The position numbers and the translations under genes are program-made. Below are positions 37,012 to 45,793 of a stretch of DNA of 64,000 nt, one piece after another; position 1 is the first letter of the stretch, and each line of letters starts with the position of its first letter. Under the pieces are notes generated by a model. That model did not search any database and was not told the DNA's origin. It worked only from the letters and a program-made list of their open reading frames with translations. The DNA comes from Haladaptatus sp. QDMS2 (lineage in GTDB: Archaea > Halobacteriota > Halobacteria > Halobacteriales > Halococcaceae). The DNA lies in assembly GCF_029338295.1 (NCBI RefSeq), contig NZ_CP119791.1:2108001-2172000 (forward strand), given 5' to 3'.

Positions 37012-37161
37012 ATGACGAAGTACGTAAAAATCGAGTTCGATAACGAGGAGCAGTACGAATCGTTGAAAGAGACGAAAGACCACTACGGGTTTACGTGGAA
37101 AGGGATGTTACTGAAGGCGCAACGCACGTTGGAGTCCCAACCGAGCGACGAAGAGCAGTAG
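37012..37161 (+). CDS. 49-residue protein divergent from tnpB
   Basis: A short frame (ATG 37012, TAG 37159-37161) encodes an acidic/basic helical protein, beginning MTKYVKIEFDNEEQYESLKE and containing HYGFTWKGMLLKAQRTLES. It lies back to back with tnpB, whose start is only 54 bp away, and inside the same pair of terminal hairpins, so it is part of the element. The shared AT-rich promoter region (36958-37011) could allow one to regulate the other. I believe similar small genes accompany other haloarchaeal tnpB genes, but I cannot verify this here. Function unknown. Confidence 0.72.
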   Translation: MTKYVKIEFDNEEQYESLKETKDHYGFTWKGMLLKAQRTLESQPSDEEQ

Positions 37162-37227
37162 TTCAGCAGGTGTCGGATTCCCTCCCGGCCTGAAGGCCGG
37201 GATTCCCTCCTTGTAGGAAGATGGCTA

Positions 37228-37488
37228 CTACATCACGTCGACCGCGTCCGATTCGGCGAGCGCCGCCCTGAGTTCGCCGCGAGCAATCTTCGCGACGCCC
37301 TCGATTGGCTGAAGCGTGCCCCACTCGGGAACTGCCTCGCCGCAGTCCGGGCACCGCCGCACGACGCGGTCGCGCGCTGGTTCGATATTCCAATCCACGA
37401 TAGCGTCGTCGTGGCCCGTCCAGCCACAGCGACAGTCGAGTTTCGCGTGCGGTTCGCTGAAGCTTCGCTCCCAGCGCGGTTCGGTCAT
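37228..37488 (-). CDS. Small zinc-ribbon protein
   Basis: The 86-residue protein has two Cys pairs, DCRCGWTG and RRCPDCGEAVPEWG, about 30 residues apart, forming a probable zinc ribbon. The C-terminal third (GVAKIARGELRAALAESDAVDVM) is helical. No specific family is known to me; zinc-ribbon proteins like this often bind nucleic acids or proteins. It begins just outside the left hairpin of the TnpB element. Confidence 0.65.
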   Translation of the reverse strand: MTEPRWERSFSEPHAKLDCRCGWTGHDDAIVDWNIEPARDRVVRRCPDCGEAVPEWGTLQPIEGVAKIARGELRAALAESDAVDVM

Positions 37489-37554
37489 TGGACTAGCAAC
37501 CCGAGAGAGTATGTTAAGTGTTGTCTTTGGCCATAGTAGGGTGAGTCAAGTCAA

Positions 37555-38060
37555 CTACCCCGCCCTACTTGCGCTGACGCGCTCGTTGAGGACGGGGCTT
37601 GCGTGGCTTTCAGCGGGGGTGGGTTGCACGCCCGTCTGAACTTGTTTGCTGGCAGGTCGGACCAGCAGCGGCAATTTAATTGTCGGTGTTCTCACGCTCT
37701 GACCCGTGTGGGTACGGAGAGGCGCGTAGCGTCACGTTCGCGGTCGTCGTTCCCGACGTTAGGGCCAGTTGACTGTGGCCCGTTCCACCCGAGAAACCAC
37801 CGTGCTTGGACCCTCGCAAGATTGCTGTGGCCCCCTTCGCAGGGGTGCTTCTGCCCGTGTGGAACTATGCCACGATTGGTAATTCGTCGCTATAAGTGTT
37901 TACGCTCGAAACGAACGCGCTTCCTCCCCTCCCTACTCACTCGTGGTTCGAGACGCCTTCGGCGTCTCGTCATCACGAAAGACCGGAGGTCTTTCGAACG
38001 ACTTCGCTCGTTCGTTGAGGAAGGGGCCTCCGCGCTACCGCCTAGGTGATGCAGCCTGAG
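37555..38060. mobile_element. Relic element with internal paired hairpins (element C)
   Basis: There is no credible gene. The left border GTCAACTACCCCGCCC and a GGACGGGGC arm form a terminal hairpin of the IS1341 style. Positions 37671-37790 align with the reverse complement of element B, sharing GGTGTTCTCACGCTCT (37685-37700). Near the right side are three neat hairpins: CGAGACGCC-TTC-GGCGTCTCG (37949-37969), CGAAAGACC-GGA-GGTCTTTCG (37976-37996), separated by TCATCA, and an overlapping CGAACGA/TCGTTCG hairpin (37995-38014). Confidence 0.5.
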
Positions 38061-38162
38061 TCTTAAATACGAATTCGCGGCCAGAGGGGCCATGGGAAGA
38101 AATCAGATGGCGACGTGTACGAGACTGGCCGTTCTCAGACGTGAGGCCGACGTCACACTCGA

Positions 38163-39302
38163 CTACGACTGCTGTGGGAGGGCGTCCACCGATCCAGTAT
38201 AGCTCGGCCGAGGCTGCTGCTGGCGCGCCGTCGACGTCAGGTGGTCGACGACGTACTCCGCATCCCTGCCGACGCCGGTAAACAATCCCGATGTCATCGC
38301 ATACAGGAAGAACAGGCCAACGAAGTACAGGCCCGGCTCATCCGGGACGACACCGCGCACGTGAACGGGCTCCTTGGGCTGTTCCTTCCCGTCGAAGATT
38401 GGAAGGTCGATCCACGAAAAGTCAGGACGGAAGCCAGTGCACCAGATGACGTTCTTGACGTCAAGGACCCGGTCGTCCCCGACGACGGGGCGGCCGTCGC
38501 GGACGCCAGTCGTGCGAGGCACTCGCTCGATGCCAGCCGCGGCCAGATCACTCGGCTTCGTGCGCACCAGCTGGATGCCCTGGGACAGCATCTTCGGACG
38601 CTTCCGGCGCCCAATCGGCGTCTCCGTCGTGAGAATTCTGTGAAAGAGCACGCCCATCACGAACGGGCCCCCCAGGTGACGGCCGAACCAGGAGTCGATG
38701 TGGAATGGCACGTGACCGACGTCCCGGCCAGACAGCCACGTCTCGTGCTCGTCGACGACATCAAGGGCGATCTCTGCTCCCGAGTTACCCGCACCGACGA
38801 CGAGCACGCCCCCGTCCTGCAGCTGTTCGGGGTTGCGGTAGTCGCTCGTGTGCAGCTGGACGACGTCGTCGGAGAGCTTCGACGCGAACGCCGGGACCTT
38901 CGGGGCCTGGTAGCTCGCCATCGCCACCACGACGTTGGTCGCCTCGATCCGCCGGTCGCCCGCGGTGATGAGGAAGCGATCGCCGCTCCGTTCCAGCCCA
39001 TCCACGCGGACGCCGAGTTCGACGGGCAGGTCGAACCGTTGGGCATAGGTCTCCAAGTAGTCGGCGACCTCATCCTTCGTGGGGAAGGCGTGTGGTGAGC
39101 CCGGGAAGTCCATCCCTGGCAGGCTCGAGTAGCGGGCGGGCGTGAACACCCGGAGAGAGTCCCAGCGGGCCCGCCATGCGTCGCCAACGCGGTCGCTCGC
39201 GTCGAGAATGACGAAGTCCTGGTCGTGCTGGTGCAGGTAGTACCCGGTCGCCAGTCCGGCCTGGCCGCCGCCGATAACGACGGTCTCGTATCGTTCGATC
39301 AT
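38163..39302 (-). CDS. Flavin-containing monooxygenase / CzcO-type NAD(P)-FAD oxidoreductase
   Basis: The 379-residue protein has the FAD Rossmann motif VVIGGGQAGLATGYYL (residues about 8-23) and the NADPH motif VLVVGAGNSGAEIALDV (about 163-179). Between them is a segment resembling the FMO fingerprint, FPxxxxF-like (GMDFPGSPHAFPTKDEV). Such enzymes oxygenate nitrogen, sulfur or carbonyl groups using O2 and NADPH. The substrate is unknown. A DNA-binding regulator lies upstream in the same direction, 159 bp away, so it may control this gene. Confidence 0.85.
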   Translation of the reverse strand: MIERYETVVIGGGQAGLATGYYLHQHDQDFVILDASDRVGDAWRARWDSLRVFTPARYSSLPGMDFPGSPHAFPTKDEVADYLETYAQRFDLPVELGVRVDGLERSGDRFLITAGDRRIEATNVVVAMASYQAPKVPAFASKLSDDVVQLHTSDYRNPEQLQDGGVLVVGAGNSGAEIALDVVDEHETWLSGRDVGHVPFHIDSWFGRHLGGPFVMGVLFHRILTTETPIGRRKRPKMLSQGIQLVRTKPSDLAAAGIERVPRTTGVRDGRPVVGDDRVLDVKNVIWCTGFRPDFSWIDLPIFDGKEQPKEPVHVRGVVPDEPGLYFVGLFFLYAMTSGLFTGVGRDAEYVVDHLTSTARQQQPRPSYTGSVDALPQQS

Positions 39303-39461
39303 GTGTTTGGTCCTCGGTAAACGTACGCGACGGAGGGACGTGATGGTGCCGCGTGCAAGATTTCACGCCCTGAAATCTCGGGGAGGCCGGATCCCTGCTC
39401 CGTCAGAGGCTCTCGGCTGGCCGGGTTGCAAGTCCGATGACGGTGGCCGTCGCCCGTGGCG

Positions 39462-40274
39462 TTACGACGGCACCCGTGATTCGAAGGCGGTAGGATCTAC
39501 CGGGGTCGCCTCTGCACGAACTTGCTCGAAGATCGAGATGGCCCAGTCACGCGCCTCTGGGGCATCGGTGTCGATGACCGCCACGAGTGCCCCAGTCTTG
39601 GCGTCATGACAGCAGATGCCGGCCCGGTCGTCCACGATGCCGAGACCGCAGCGATCACCGTCAGGAAGGTGGTCGTGGACGAGGACGGTCGCATTCTCGC
39701 AGGCGGCGACCTCCATGATCCGGGCAGGGTTCCAGGCAAACATCCCCTCCAGAGTCTCGGGCGTGAACACGTACTCGAAGGTCATCCCGTCGAGGACTGC
39801 GCCGCAGGCCGTCTCGAGGTTGCTCGACTTGTAGACGATGTTGTCGAACCCGCGCAACGACGAGGTCGACGCGATGAGCTGACCGAGGCGCTCGACGGGC
39901 TCGTAGGGGTACCCTGGCCCGGGGTAGGAGACGACCGCGTCGGCGAACAGGTCGACGGAAAAGCCCGGCATCTCGACCGGCAGCCACTGCCAGACGTCGC
40001 GGAGTTTCTCCTCGACCTCCATCGCGTCCCGGAGAGTCAAGAACTGGTCGGCCACGTACTCGCCGAGGGGGGTCAGCCCGTACGTGGGGCCGTCCCTGCC
40101 GAGCCACTTCCGCTCTTCGAAGTCGGCGAGCACCCGTCCGACGGTTGGCGAGGAGGCGCCGGTGGCCTCACACAGCTCTCGACGGTCAGTCGGCCCGTCG
40201 CGCAACGTTTCGAGGACGCCGACGCGGTGGGCCGACGTGGCCAGGAACTGGATGTTGTCGATTCCCGCAGTCAT
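39462..40274 (-). CDS. Winged-helix transcriptional regulator with C-terminal sensor domain
   Basis: The 270-residue protein has an N-terminal winged helix (about residues 8-75: VLETLRDGPTDRRELCEATGASSPTVGRVLADFEERKW read in parts) followed by a long C-terminal domain. That domain has the signature YEPVERLGQLI...GFDNIVYKSSN...ECVFTPETL-like pattern, seen in haloarchaeal and methanogen ArsR-type regulators (methanogenesis-regulator-like). The ligand is unknown. It probably controls itself and the flavoprotein monooxygenase gene downstream. Confidence 0.8.
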   Translation of the reverse strand: MTAGIDNIQFLATSAHRVGVLETLRDGPTDRRELCEATGASSPTVGRVLADFEERKWLGRDGPTYGLTPLGEYVADQFLTLRDAMEVEEKLRDVWQWLPVEMPGFSVDLFADAVVSYPGPGYPYEPVERLGQLIASTSSLRGFDNIVYKSSNLETACGAVLDGMTFEYVFTPETLEGMFAWNPARIMEVAACENATVLVHDHLPDGDRCGLGIVDDRAGICCHDAKTGALVAVIDTDAPEARDWAISIFEQVRAEATPVDPTAFESRVPS

Positions 40275-40299
40275 AGGTACTGTAGTAGGGCGAGGAGCT

Positions 40300-41510
40300 T
40301 AGCGTTTCTACCGTGGGGAGGGACAGGCGACTCTCTGTTCGAGGGACTCGGGAAGATCACGTGTTGCTGCGGCAAACACCAAGTCAACTGCCAATTTTCG
40401 GACAGTCAATCACGACGGGAAGCCGTCGCAACGACAACCACGGATACGCAGTGTGGGCATTCATACGTTGCGGGTTCAGTGGTTGCGAACCGTGCGGCGT
40501 GGACAAGACGCTTCGCGTCTTGTTCGCATCTCGCAGGACCACAGGTCCTGCGGACTCGTCGGAATCCAGCGGATACCGAGACACCAGAACGCATCGCGTT
40601 CTGGGGACGATTCATCCCACGACTGAAGTCGTTGGGTTTCTCGCCTAATCTCTATAAAGATTCAAGAAGAATACTGGTGGCTTTAGCTGAATTGCAGGCG
40701 GGTACGCCCCCTTCCTCAACGAACGACCGAAGGGAGTGAGTAGGGAGGGGATACACCGCCGTCTTCGTCTACGTTCACTGTGCGGTATACCTTTACTACC
40801 ACGGCATTCAAACGGTGTCGTAAGGCACTCACTCTAATGCGTCCGGTGTTCAAACGTGGTTCGCGAAACGGCGAAGCCGTTTCGTCATCACGAAAGGCGC
40901 GACGCGCCTTTCGAACGACGACAAAAAGCGTGCACCGGTCGTGGCTGTTGAGTGTCCATCCGGTAGGAGTGGGACACTCCGAACCGCCTGTAAAGGGAAA
41001 TCGCCTGCGGAGTCTGGAACCGCTGTGGAAACGGTTTCTGCAAGTTCCGACACAGAAACAGGAAGCTCCCACCTCAACAAGTGAGGGCCGGGTAAGCCCG
41101 AACGCGGTAGGTGGGAGTAGTTCACCCACCAGATGAATCCGACTATTTAACTCACAATCCACCGTATTACGCACTGTGCGTGGAGAGCTGGCAGTTGACC
41201 CAGAGTTTGCCACGGTTCATAGCCGAAACCAAAACGTAAGCCGACCACGTCCCCAGAAATCACAGATTTCTGGTGTGCGAACGAGACGCGTCTCGTCAAC
41301 GCCGACCGTCGTTAAACAATCAGGTAACTCGAAGCCCCATGCGGGTACGAGTAACGGCTTCGTGGCAGCGCCACTGGCTGACTGTCCAGCAAACCTTAGA
41401 CTCCCAACCTTCAGGATTGACCTGCCCGGCCAACACCGGGTGGGAGACCCGCGTCGTTAGACGCGGGAGGATGTCACCCTGTCTGATGACCTCAACTACA
41501 CTCGCTAATC
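40300..41510. mobile_element. 1.2-kb non-coding region of transposon relics and hairpin arrays
   Basis: No gene is supported. The region holds three 9-bp-stem/3-nt-loop palindromes (40503-40523, 40532-40552, 40584-40604), then the terminal-type hairpin CCCACGACTGAAGTCGTTGGG (40616-40636). Two more paired palindromes follow (40864-40884 and 40891-40913), then one at 41253-41273 with ACGAGACGCGTCTCGT (41281-41296). A right-end-like hairpin CCCGCGTCGTTAGACGCGGG (41448-41467) followed by GAGGATGTCAC closes the region. At least two decayed IS1341-type elements are suggested. Confidence 0.5.
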
Positions 41511-41517
41511 GCCCGAA

Positions 41518-42807
41518 ATGAGCCCTCAGATGCCTCCAAACGAGACGAGAGGCAATCAGCGCGCCGAATCAACGACGATGGGGCAGACAGCTCGCCAGTT
41601 CGGGACGTCTGCCGTCCGACTGTGGCGAACAATCAGCGTGCCTCCACGAGTGTACACCACCGATAAGCCCCGACACGCGACATGGCTCGAACTCTTTTTC
41701 GATCTCGTCTACGTTGCAGCCATTGCCGAACTTGGTGGGCTACTGCATGATGACCCGAGCGTCAGTGGGTTCCTCGGGTTTGCCGGCTTGTTCTTCATCG
41801 TCCTCTACACCTGGTTGGGCTTCACGCTCTACGCTGATCAATTCGATACCGACGATTTGTTCCACCGGCTCGGGATGGCGGCGACCATGTTAGGCGTCAT
41901 CATCCTCACGGCGACCATTCACGACGCCCTCCGCGGTGGCTCGGTTGCCTTTACGCTGGCGTACCTCCTGCTTAGAGTCCTCATGATCGGCATGTACCTC
42001 AGGGCTTGGTTTAGCATCCCAGATATGCGGCTGTTCACAGAAGCGGTCATACTCTCGACAGCGGCGAGTGCCGTAGTCTGGGCGTCATCGCTGCTCGTTT
42101 CCGAGCCCTGGCGGTTCGTCATCTGGGGGCTATCCTACGTGGTCGGTCTGGCGACGACCACCGTCGTCTACCTCGGGAGTGATACCATACCGAAACCTAC
42201 CTCCCACTACTCCGAGCGGCTCGGCCTATTCACCATCCTTGTCCTCGGAGAAACCGTTATCGCGATAGCCGTGGAGACGTCGGGTACTGACTGGGGATTC
42301 AACTCCGGACTCGTCGCTGGAGCCGGGTTTATCGTGGTGCTGGCCTTGTGGTGGACCTACTTTCGCCACGTCGATGAGTGGTTCCTCCACCGCGCGTTCA
42401 ACGAGGATAAAGGGGCGTGGTCACGTGTCCGTGAATACTCGCTAGTACACGTTCTGAGCCATTACTTGGTCTACGTCGGGATCGTCGCTGCCGGTGTCGG
42501 CATCGCATTTACCGTCGAGGCCGCAGCAGCTGGACAACCGATTGAGTGGAACCGCGCGGCGGTACTTGTGGCCGGCGTCGCCACCTACCTCCTCGGGACC
42601 ATCGTCGTCCATCGAACAACGTTCGACCCAGTGAGGGATAGATCGGTGGTTCTTCGGCTGGGGGTCGTTGCGCTCGTCACCCTGTCTATTGTGCACCCCC
42701 CTATCGAGCCTATCGCGTTCCTCGGGTTCGTGGCTAGCTTGCTGGTGACGTTCAACATCGTGGAAGGTGGATGGGCGGTAGTCGCCGGCCCAACGAGAGA
42801 GAGGTGA
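41518..42807 (+). CDS. LtrA-family (low temperature requirement A) membrane protein
   Basis: The 429-residue protein has a charged N-terminus of about 60 residues and then about 11 or 12 helices. The LtrA signatures TWLELFFDLVYVAAIAELG (helix 1), LYADQFDTDDLFHRLGM and YSERLGLFTILVLGETVIAI are present. LtrA was named from a Listeria cold-growth mutant; its biochemical role is unknown. The start is ATG 41518, with ATG 41578 as an alternative that would remove 20 polar residues. Confidence 0.88.
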   Translation: MSPQMPPNETRGNQRAESTTMGQTARQFGTSAVRLWRTISVPPRVYTTDKPRHATWLELFFDLVYVAAIAELGGLLHDDPSVSGFLGFAGLFFIVLYTWLGFTLYADQFDTDDLFHRLGMAATMLGVIILTATIHDALRGGSVAFTLAYLLLRVLMIGMYLRAWFSIPDMRLFTEAVILSTAASAVVWASSLLVSEPWRFVIWGLSYVVGLATTTVVYLGSDTIPKPTSHYSERLGLFTILVLGETVIAIAVETSGTDWGFNSGLVAGAGFIVVLALWWTYFRHVDEWFLHRAFNEDKGAWSRVREYSLVHVLSHYLVYVGIVAAGVGIAFTVEAAAAGQPIEWNRAAVLVAGVATYLLGTIVVHRTTFDPVRDRSVVLRLGVVALVTLSIVHPPIEPIAFLGFVASLLVTFNIVEGGWAVVAGPTRER

Positions 42808-42863
42808 CCAGCCCTCAGGGGAGCGGCGCTTTCGTTCGACGGTGGTCAGTTTGCCCAGCCTCA

Positions 42864-42950
42864 AATTATTACCGACTGGTCGCGTTGAAAAACGAGTGGG
42901 ATCCGGATAATCGTTTCCGGATGAATCACAACATCTCGCCAACGGTCTGA
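42864..42950 (+). pseudogene. C-terminal scrap of a BBE-type FAD-linked oxidase
   Basis: Positions 42864-42950 read, in one frame up to a TGA, NYYRLVALKNEWDPDNRFRM followed by NHNISPTV. This closely follows the C-terminal berberine-bridge-enzyme motif of FAD-binding oxidoreductases (NY.RL..LK..YDP.N.F..N.NI.P). The rest of the gene is missing upstream. It is therefore a 28-codon remnant left after a deletion. The remaining 245 bp to the next gene hold no other recognisable feature apart from promoter-like AT-rich sequence before 43196. Confidence 0.6.
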
Positions 42951-43195
42951 GTGACGTCCCTCGTTCGTGCACAGATAGAGGGATACTCAGTTGACCGCGC
43001 CCACTGAAGTGAATGCACATGAACAATGTTGGATGATAGTCAAGTACACGCATTCCCAGAATGCTCCAGTGGCCGCCATCCGTCGAGAGGAGCCGCGAGG
43101 ACTGAATTCTAGGTACGAGCGGTGTGAGAAATCTATACGAGATTTTTACATTAGTTAAGGAACATGTTTATTATCGTTCCTTGTGTCGTGGCCGT

Positions 43196-45793
43196 ATGGA
43201 AACTCCTGAGAAAAGACCACCCACCACCCTAAGGGATACCCTGCGGGTGTTCGAGAAGGTGGACACCAAATACGCGCCGCTCACAGCTCAGGAGGTCGCA
43301 GACGGACTGGGAACGACCCACAAAATCGCACGGGAACACCTCGCCCGACTCACAGAGCAAGGCACACTTGGCTCGAAACGCGTGGGTGACACCCGCGTCT
43401 GGTGGCTCCTCGCCGACCGGACACACCGAGAAGCAGACCTCCGGCGCGAGCGCGAACTGACCGACCAACTCCTGAAGACAGCTCCGGTCGCCATTTCGGT
43501 CAAGAATGCAGCTGGCGAGACGATAGTAGCGAACCGACGCGCCCAAGATCTCCTTGGGTTGTCAGAACGAGAAATCCTGGATAAACCCGAAGACGTAGAC
43601 GAGTGGGACATTTTCGACGCCACTGGCGAACCCCTGGACCCCGAGGACACGCCAGCGGCACGCGTCTATCAAACTGGTAACCCGGTGTTTAACGAAGAAG
43701 TTGCCATCAGGCGCCCATCTGGAGAGCAAATGTGGTTCTCGGTGAATGCCGCTCCGATCTTCGACGACGACGGAACCCTCGATCGAGTCGTCTCCGCTGG
43801 TGAGGACATTACCGAACTCAAGAAACGAGAGCGACAACTCGAACAACGAAAGAGCGACCTCGAGACGGAGTTGAGCGAAATTCTCGGGCGAATTTCAGAC
43901 GGCTTCTACGCACTCGACAACCAGTGGTGCTTTATCCACGTAAACAGCCGCGCAGAAGAAATCCTCCAGCACACAGCAACAGACCTCCTCGGAACGCAAA
44001 TCTGGACGGCGTTTCCGGATGCAGAAGACAGTCTTTTTTGGGAGCAAGTTCACGAAGCGATGGACTCCCAAGAGCCCGTCTCGTTCGAGGTGCACGAAGC
44101 GCACGAAGACCGCTGGCTCGAAGTGAACGCCTATCCATCGAAGACCGGGCTTTCGGTGTACCTCAAAGACATCAGTCAGCGTGTACACCGCGAACACCAA
44201 CTCGAGCGTTACGAGAAGATTTTTGAGACCATTCAGGATGGCGTGTATTCCGTCGATAACGACAACCGATTTACGATGGTTAACGACGCCTACCTCGAGA
44301 TGGTTGAATATCCGCGAGAGGAACTCATTGGAGCGCATTCCTCGACGGTCGTCGAAACAGAAACGACCGAAACAGCCCAAGAAATCCAACAGAGCCTCGA
44401 AAGCGACGAGGTTGAATCGTCAAAGCTCGAAGCAGACCTGTATACTTCCTCCGGCAGAACGATTCGCGCAGAAGCCACGTTTGCTCTCCTTCCAGGGGAC
44501 GGTGACGGCTACGAGCGAGTTGGTGTTGTTCGCGACGTCAGCGACCGCGTTGCGCGCGAACGGGCTCTCACCGCCCGTGCTCGCCAGCAGAAAGCTGTCT
44601 CAGAACTTGGGCAGCTAGCGCTTGAAAACTCCGACCTCGACGACTTGTTCAAGCAAGCGTCACAACGCGTCGCAGCAGTACTCGAAAACGACTACTGCAA
44701 AGTACTCGAGCTTGACGCCACCGCAGAGCACTTACTGTTACGCCAGGGCGTCGGCTGGCGCGACGGAATCGTCGGCACAGCAACGGTTTCGAGCGTTGAG
44801 GCAGAGTCACAAGCCTCGTACACGCTCCTCTCTGAAGGACCCGTTATCGTTACCGACCTTGAAAACGACACACGGCTCTCTGGACCAGAGCTGCTCACTT
44901 CACACGGCATTACCAGCGGTATCAGCACGATTATCGGGTCACTCGAGGCGCCGTGGGGAATCCTCGGAACGCATGCCACAGAGAAGAAGTCGTTCACTGA
45001 CGAGGACATCTCATTCATCCAGAGCGTTGCCAACATCCTCGCAGAGGCCATCGAGCGCCAGCGATATGAAGACGAACTGGAGGCCCTGGTCGAGGCGCTC
45101 GGAGAGTCAAACGAGCGCCTCGAACAGTTCGCCTACATCGCCTCCCACGACTTACAAGAACCCCTCCGCATGATCTCTAATTATCTCCAGCTCATCGAAA
45201 GTCGATACAGGGATGAACTCGATGATGACGCTCGCGACTTCATCGATTTCGCGGTAGATGGGGCCGAGCGAATGCGAGAGATGGTCAACGGCCTGCTCAA
45301 ATATTCGCGCGTCGATACGGAAACCGAGCCGTTCGAGCCGACAGATATCGAGGCTGTCGTAGAGCGAGTGCTCGCGAACCTGCAGTTACCGATAGAACAA
45401 CACGCAATTGAGGTGGCTGTCGAGCCGCTTCCAACGGTCAGTGCAGACCGCAAGCAATTCGAGCAGTTGTTCCAGAACCTCGTCTCGAATGCCATCAAAT
45501 ATCGGAGCGATACGTCTCCGCAAATTGAAATCGGCGTCACAGAACGCGAGACCGACTGGCTGTTTGCCATCTCGGACAACGGGATTGGAATCGATACCGA
45601 CCACCACGAACGCATCTTCGAGGTGTTCAGGCGACTCCATTCTCACGAAGAGTACGCAGGGACCGGCATTGGCCTCGCCCTGTGTCGGAAAATTGTCGAA
45701 CGACACAGTGGTCGCATCTGGGTGGAGTCTGCACCCAACGAAGGCTCGACGTTCTACGTTACGATTCCACGGACAGAGGTTTCCAATGAGTAA
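43196..45793 (+). CDS. Soluble sensor histidine kinase: winged helix, PAS x3, GAF, kinase
   Basis: The protein has 865 residues. An N-terminal winged-helix segment (about 10-70, LTAQEVADGLGTTHKIAREHLARL in parts) is followed by three PAS domains (about 85-195, 225-330, 340-455) and a GAF domain (about 475-620). The HisKA phosphoacceptor lies in YIASHDLQEPLRMISNYL, and the ATPase domain has LVSNAIKYRS, ISDNGIGID and GTGIGLALC. ATG 43196 is chosen; an upstream frame adds 24 unlikely residues. The DNA-binding-like head is unusual for a kinase. It overlaps the response regulator gene by eight bases. Confidence 0.88.
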   Translation: METPEKRPPTTLRDTLRVFEKVDTKYAPLTAQEVADGLGTTHKIAREHLARLTEQGTLGSKRVGDTRVWWLLADRTHREADLRRERELTDQLLKTAPVAISVKNAAGETIVANRRAQDLLGLSEREILDKPEDVDEWDIFDATGEPLDPEDTPAARVYQTGNPVFNEEVAIRRPSGEQMWFSVNAAPIFDDDGTLDRVVSAGEDITELKKRERQLEQRKSDLETELSEILGRISDGFYALDNQWCFIHVNSRAEEILQHTATDLLGTQIWTAFPDAEDSLFWEQVHEAMDSQEPVSFEVHEAHEDRWLEVNAYPSKTGLSVYLKDISQRVHREHQLERYEKIFETIQDGVYSVDNDNRFTMVNDAYLEMVEYPREELIGAHSSTVVETETTETAQEIQQSLESDEVESSKLEADLYTSSGRTIRAEATFALLPGDGDGYERVGVVRDVSDRVARERALTARARQQKAVSELGQLALENSDLDDLFKQASQRVAAVLENDYCKVLELDATAEHLLLRQGVGWRDGIVGTATVSSVEAESQASYTLLSEGPVIVTDLENDTRLSGPELLTSHGITSGISTIIGSLEAPWGILGTHATEKKSFTDEDISFIQSVANILAEAIERQRYEDELEALVEALGESNERLEQFAYIASHDLQEPLRMISNYLQLIESRYRDELDDDARDFIDFAVDGAERMREMVNGLLKYSRVDTETEPFEPTDIEAVVERVLANLQLPIEQHAIEVAVEPLPTVSADRKQFEQLFQNLVSNAIKYRSDTSPQIEIGVTERETDWLFAISDNGIGIDTDHHERIFEVFRRLHSHEEYAGTGIGLALCRKIVERHSGRIWVESAPNEGSTFYVTIPRTEVSNE

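Larger units (their letters stand above)
35646..37201 (-). mobile_element. IS1341-type (IS200/IS605 family) element carrying tnpB
   Basis: The element runs in the minus direction. Its right end is 35646-35682 with the hairpin CCCCGTCGTAAACGACGGGG (35656-35675) and terminal GTCAC. The left side is marked by CCCGGCCTGAAGGCCGGG (37184-37201). It contains tnpB (35716-36957) and a divergent 49-codon gene, and no TnpA transposase is present. The right end is where TnpB guide (omega/reRNA) scaffolds end; the bases just outside (from 35645 downward) would be the guide. Exact borders are inferred from the hairpins only. Confidence 0.7.

Noticed and set aside
40780-41136. 118-codon frame within the relic region
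   Set aside because: It crosses paired palindromes and has no TnpB motif. A decayed transposase tail is possible, but I could not support it.
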